The notes beneath the pieces are model-generated. The model worked only from the letters and a program-made list of their open reading frames with translations, ran no database searches and was not told the origin of the DNA. Source: JAICTV01 sp035634055 (GTDB lineage Bacteria; Planctomycetota; Phycisphaerae; Tepidisphaerales; Tepidisphaeraceae). From it: 38,674 nt of DNA. Numbering within the stretch: the stretch's first letter is position 1; each line of letters starts with the position of its first letter. A program made the translations under genes and the position numbers. Where the stretch lies: NCBI GenBank assembly GCA_035634055.1, contig DASQDR010000189.1:1-38674 (forward strand), read 5' to 3'. This document shows positions 36,801 to 38,674 of this stretch, one piece after another.

Positions 36801-37288
36801 TATTTCTTGATCGTCAACGCCGCGGCGACGGCGGCGGACGGGTTCTCGGTCATCTGGCGCAGCTCGCGCCACGATTGCTTTGACCGCAGCGACGCCGCCA
36901 GGTCCGCCAGCGTCGTCGTCCGCAGGTAATCCTTCAGCCGCTGGCGGATCGGCTTGTACAGGTCGTGCTGCGCGCAGGGCATGTTGTCATTGCACTTCTC
37001 CAGCCCGACGACGCAGGCGTCCAGCAGTTGCGGCCCTTCGATCGCCTCGACGATGTCGATCAGCCGCACCTCGTGCTGCGGCCGCGCGAGCTGGAACCCG
37101 CCGCCGCGCCCCTTGGCGCTCTTGAGGATTCCGGCGCGCACCAGCTTCTGGAAGATCTTGGCCAGGAAGTCGCGCGGGAGGTCGGTGCCGACGACCAGTT
37201 CGTCCAACATCACCGGCCCGCTGACCCCGCGCCCGGCCAACTCGCTGAGCCCGCGGATGGCGTACTCGGTGGCGTTGGAGAAAATCAT
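36800..37288 (-). CDS. Rrf2-family transcription regulator with three conserved-type cysteines
   Basis: This 162-residue Rrf2 protein is of the IscR/NsrR type. A winged helix covers 1-70 (MIFSNATEYAIRGLSELAG, then LPRDFLAKIFQKLVRAGILKS, AKGRGGGFQLAR). The sensor segment carries Cys92, Cys99 and Cys105 (ACVVGLEKCNDNMPCAQH), close to the Cys92/98/104 and His107 set of IscR, with His108 here. It should therefore bind a [2Fe-2S] or similar cluster and respond to iron, oxygen or nitric oxide. The ATG at 37288 follows GGAAGGAAT and gives the typical Rrf2 N-terminus, so the 15 upstream in-frame residues are rejected. It lies 57 bp upstream of pckG on the same strand. The family call is firm; cluster binding is inferred from the cysteines. 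Confidence 0.92.
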   Translation of the reverse strand: MIFSNATEYAIRGLSELAGRGVSGPVMLDELVVGTDLPRDFLAKIFQKLVRAGILKSAKGRGGGFQLARPQHEVRLIDIVEAIEGPQLLDACVVGLEKCNDNMPCAQHDLYKPIRQRLKDYLRTTTLADLAASLRSKQSWRELRQMTENPSAAVAAALTIKK

Positions 37289-37356
37289 GCGGCCATTCCT
37301 TCCGTTCGAGCGGCAGACGACTGAAGCCATCACCTCAACCCGCCGCCACCGATCTC

Positions 37357-37390
37357 AGGACAATTGTATCCTTTTATTTCGCGAGGGCAA
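37357..37390 (-). promoter_or_regulatory. Promoter with palindromic operator candidate upstream of the Rrf2 gene
   Basis: On the minus strand TTGCCC (plus 37385-37390) and TACAAT (37363-37368) are 16 bases apart. The palindrome ACAATTGT (37360-37367) lies over the -10 box, inside a longer AGGAT...TCCT frame (37357-37372). An Rrf2 protein bound there would block its own promoter. This is the most AT-rich patch of the spacer. Confidence 0.55.
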
Positions 37391-37452
37391 ATTTTCTGGT
37401 GGTTGTCCCGGCGGATTTTCCGGGGGCCGCGCGCATTCCGGGCAGCGGTCGC

Positions 37453-37458
37453 TACCAT
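37453..37458 (+). promoter_or_regulatory. Candidate -10 box (TACCAT) of the patatin gene
   Basis: TACCAT ends eight bases before the ATG at 37467, and no Shine-Dalgarno lies between. It fits the leaderless layout seen at other genes here. Confidence 0.4.
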
Positions 37459-37466
37459 GCCGCCGC

Positions 37467-38674
37467 ATGGGAAGGCGAACGATCTGGCTGCTGACCTGCT
37501 TCACCCTCGCCGCCGGCTGCACGACGGTCTCGCAGCGGCTCAACGCGCCCGACGTGCCGGTGGAGCGCTGGCGGCCCAACGCGACGCGCGCGGCGCTGGC
37601 GGCGCAGGTCGGGCCGCTGGTAAGCACGTCTGACAAGGTGCGGGACCTGGACGTTCGCCCCGCCAGCCGCCCCGCCGCGGGTGCCCCCGCGATCGCCGCC
37701 GCCGTCCCCGGCGGCGATCCGCGCGACGACGGCTTCTTCGTCGGCGTCGCCGTCAGCGGCGGCGGGTCGCGCTCCGCCAACTTCGCCGCCGCGTGCATGT
37801 TCCACCTCCAGCGCCTCGGGCTGCTCGAGCGCGCGGATTACATATCGGCGGTCAGCGGCGGCTCGCTCGCCGCCGCGTACTACTGCGCGACCACCGACGC
37901 CGAGTGGAACCCCGCTGGCGTGCAGCGCAAGCTCACCCACTCTTTCGCCGGCGACGTGATGCTCACCACGATCATCCCGTGGAACTTCATCTGGATGGCG
38001 CTGAGCGACTGGGACCGCAGCGACGCGCTGGCGGCGAGCTTCCAGAAGGTGCTCTTCTCGCGCGGCGGCAAGGCGCTGACCTTCGCCGACCTGCGCGCGG
38101 ACCGCCCGCGGCTGCTGATCAACGCGACCGACCTGCAATCCGGCAAGTCGTTCATCTTCTGCAACGAGATGTTCGACCAGCTCAACGCCGACCTGGCGCG
38201 CTACCCGCTGGCGCACGCCGTCGCTGCCAGCTCGGCCGTCCCCGTGCTGCTCCACCAGGTGACGCTGCGCGATTTCAGCACAATCTTCGAGCAGTACCGC
38301 CACCTGGTGGACGGCGGCGTGGTCGACAACCTTGGCGTCCGCACGCTGGTCGAGACCTACCGCGCCCAGATCGCCGCCAGCGACGGGCGTGCGTACGAGA
38401 AGGGAGCGGTCTTCATCGTCATTGACGCGAAGACCAACTACGACGCCCGCATCTCCAGCCGCGGCGACACCAACCTGCTCGACACGCTGAAGTTCGGCGC
38501 CGGGCTGACCAGCACCGTGCTGCTGAACCGGGCCAGCTCGGCGACGCTGGCGGAGATCATCCTGGATTCCTCCCCCGACAATGCCACCGCGGCCACCCTG
38601 CGGCGCGAGCGCGACCAATTGATGAACGAGGGGTACGTCCGGCTGGAGAACATCGCCGGCCGGCCGGTGCACGT
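37467..38674 (+). CDS. Patatin-like phospholipase, probable lipoprotein (C-terminus beyond window)
   Basis: Some 402 codons are open to the right edge. Residues 1-18 are a lipoprotein signal (TIWLLTCFTLAAGC, with Cys18 after the clean lipobox LAAG). The patatin domain starts near 90: GVAVSGGGSRSANFA at 93-107 is the oxyanion glycine loop, Ser130 in ISAVSGGS is the probable nucleophile (with Ala in place of the usual Gly two before it), and Asp282 in VDGGVVDN is the catalytic dyad acid. It should cleave acyl chains from lipids at the envelope. ATG 37467 is preferred over ATG 37457, which is out of frame. It is transcribed divergently from the Rrf2 gene. The frame is intact up to the edge; the true end is not visible. 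Confidence 0.85.
   Translation, partial: MGRRTIWLLTCFTLAAGCTTVSQRLNAPDVPVERWRPNATRAALAAQVGPLVSTSDKVRDLDVRPASRPAAGAPAIAAAVPGGDPRDDGFFVGVAVSGGGSRSANFAAACMFHLQRLGLLERADYISAVSGGSLAAAYYCATTDAEWNPAGVQRKLTHSFAGDVMLTTIIPWNFIWMALSDWDRSDALAASFQKVLFSRGGKALTFADLRADRPRLLINATDLQSGKSFIFCNEMFDQLNADLARYPLAHAVAASSAVPVLLHQVTLRDFSTIFEQYRHLVDGGVVDNLGVRTLVETYRAQIAASDGRAYEKGAVFIVIDAKTNYDARISSRGDTNLLDTLKFGAGLTSTVLLNRASSATLAEIILDSSPDNATAATLRRERDQLMNEGYVRLENIAGRPVH

Overview
The window is GC-rich bacterial DNA that reads as a planctomycete, most likely class Phycisphaerae and Tepidisphaeraceae-like. The taxonomic hints are secreted proteins ending in PEP-CTERM tails (VPEP or LPEP, a hydrophobic stretch, then Arg-rich), a giant secreted protein with an N-terminal FDALERRVLMSG block (a variant of the planctomycete LEPR-xLL motif), dockerin-like GDDYFxID repeats, XylR-type AraC regulators and a neighbouring pair of clpP genes. 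The assignment comes from protein style only, because no rRNA or tRNA gene was found.

Layout. Positions 1-1713 (minus) hold the start of a probable GNAT acetyltransferase and two ClpP proteases. A small membrane protein (2157-2645) follows. Positions 2876-8010 form a closely spaced plus-strand cluster for secreted carbohydrate work: a CBM-like PEP-CTERM protein, two tandem GH53 galactanase-family enzymes with ATGA overlap, and a PEP-CTERM/dockerin-like protein, closed by a strong hairpin terminator. Positions 8298-10600 hold a small hypothetical protein convergent with an isolated nuoA, another small hypothetical protein and a SirB1-type protein. carB (10726-14526, minus) starts with TTG and is enlarged by four in-frame insertions, at least three of them made of repeat DNA. 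Divergent from it is a XylR-like regulator, followed by a ComF protein and a D-2-hydroxyacid dehydrogenase. A truncated secreted-protein gene then runs by ATGA overlap into a 2201-residue modular extracellular protein (18925-25530). A PilZ membrane protein sits between two clusters of about 25-bp tandem repeats. Next come a lipoprotein alpha/beta hydrolase and a glycosyltransferase (minus), an HTH-REC fusion regulator (plus), an ECF sigma / anti-sigma / secreted coiled-coil operon (minus), a fused membrane/spermidine-synthase-like protein (plus), an Fe-S-type Rrf2 regulator followed by GTP-dependent PEP carboxykinase (minus), and a patatin-like lipoprotein cut by the right edge (plus).

How the parts may work together. 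The GH53 cluster and the giant protein suggest degradation or surface handling of plant polysaccharides. A module of about 170 residues is shared by the 595-residue PEP-CTERM protein and the giant LERR-type protein, so two sorting systems appear to carry the same C-terminal cassette. The Rrf2 gene has a promoter candidate with a palindrome over its -10 box and lies directly upstream of pckG, which suggests iron-sulfur or redox control of gluconeogenesis. Many starts lack a Shine-Dalgarno sequence and instead have a TANNNT hexamer 6-10 nt upstream, which suggests widespread leaderless transcripts. The most unusual item is carB, an essential-type enzyme that appears to have absorbed several short repeat elements without losing its frame.
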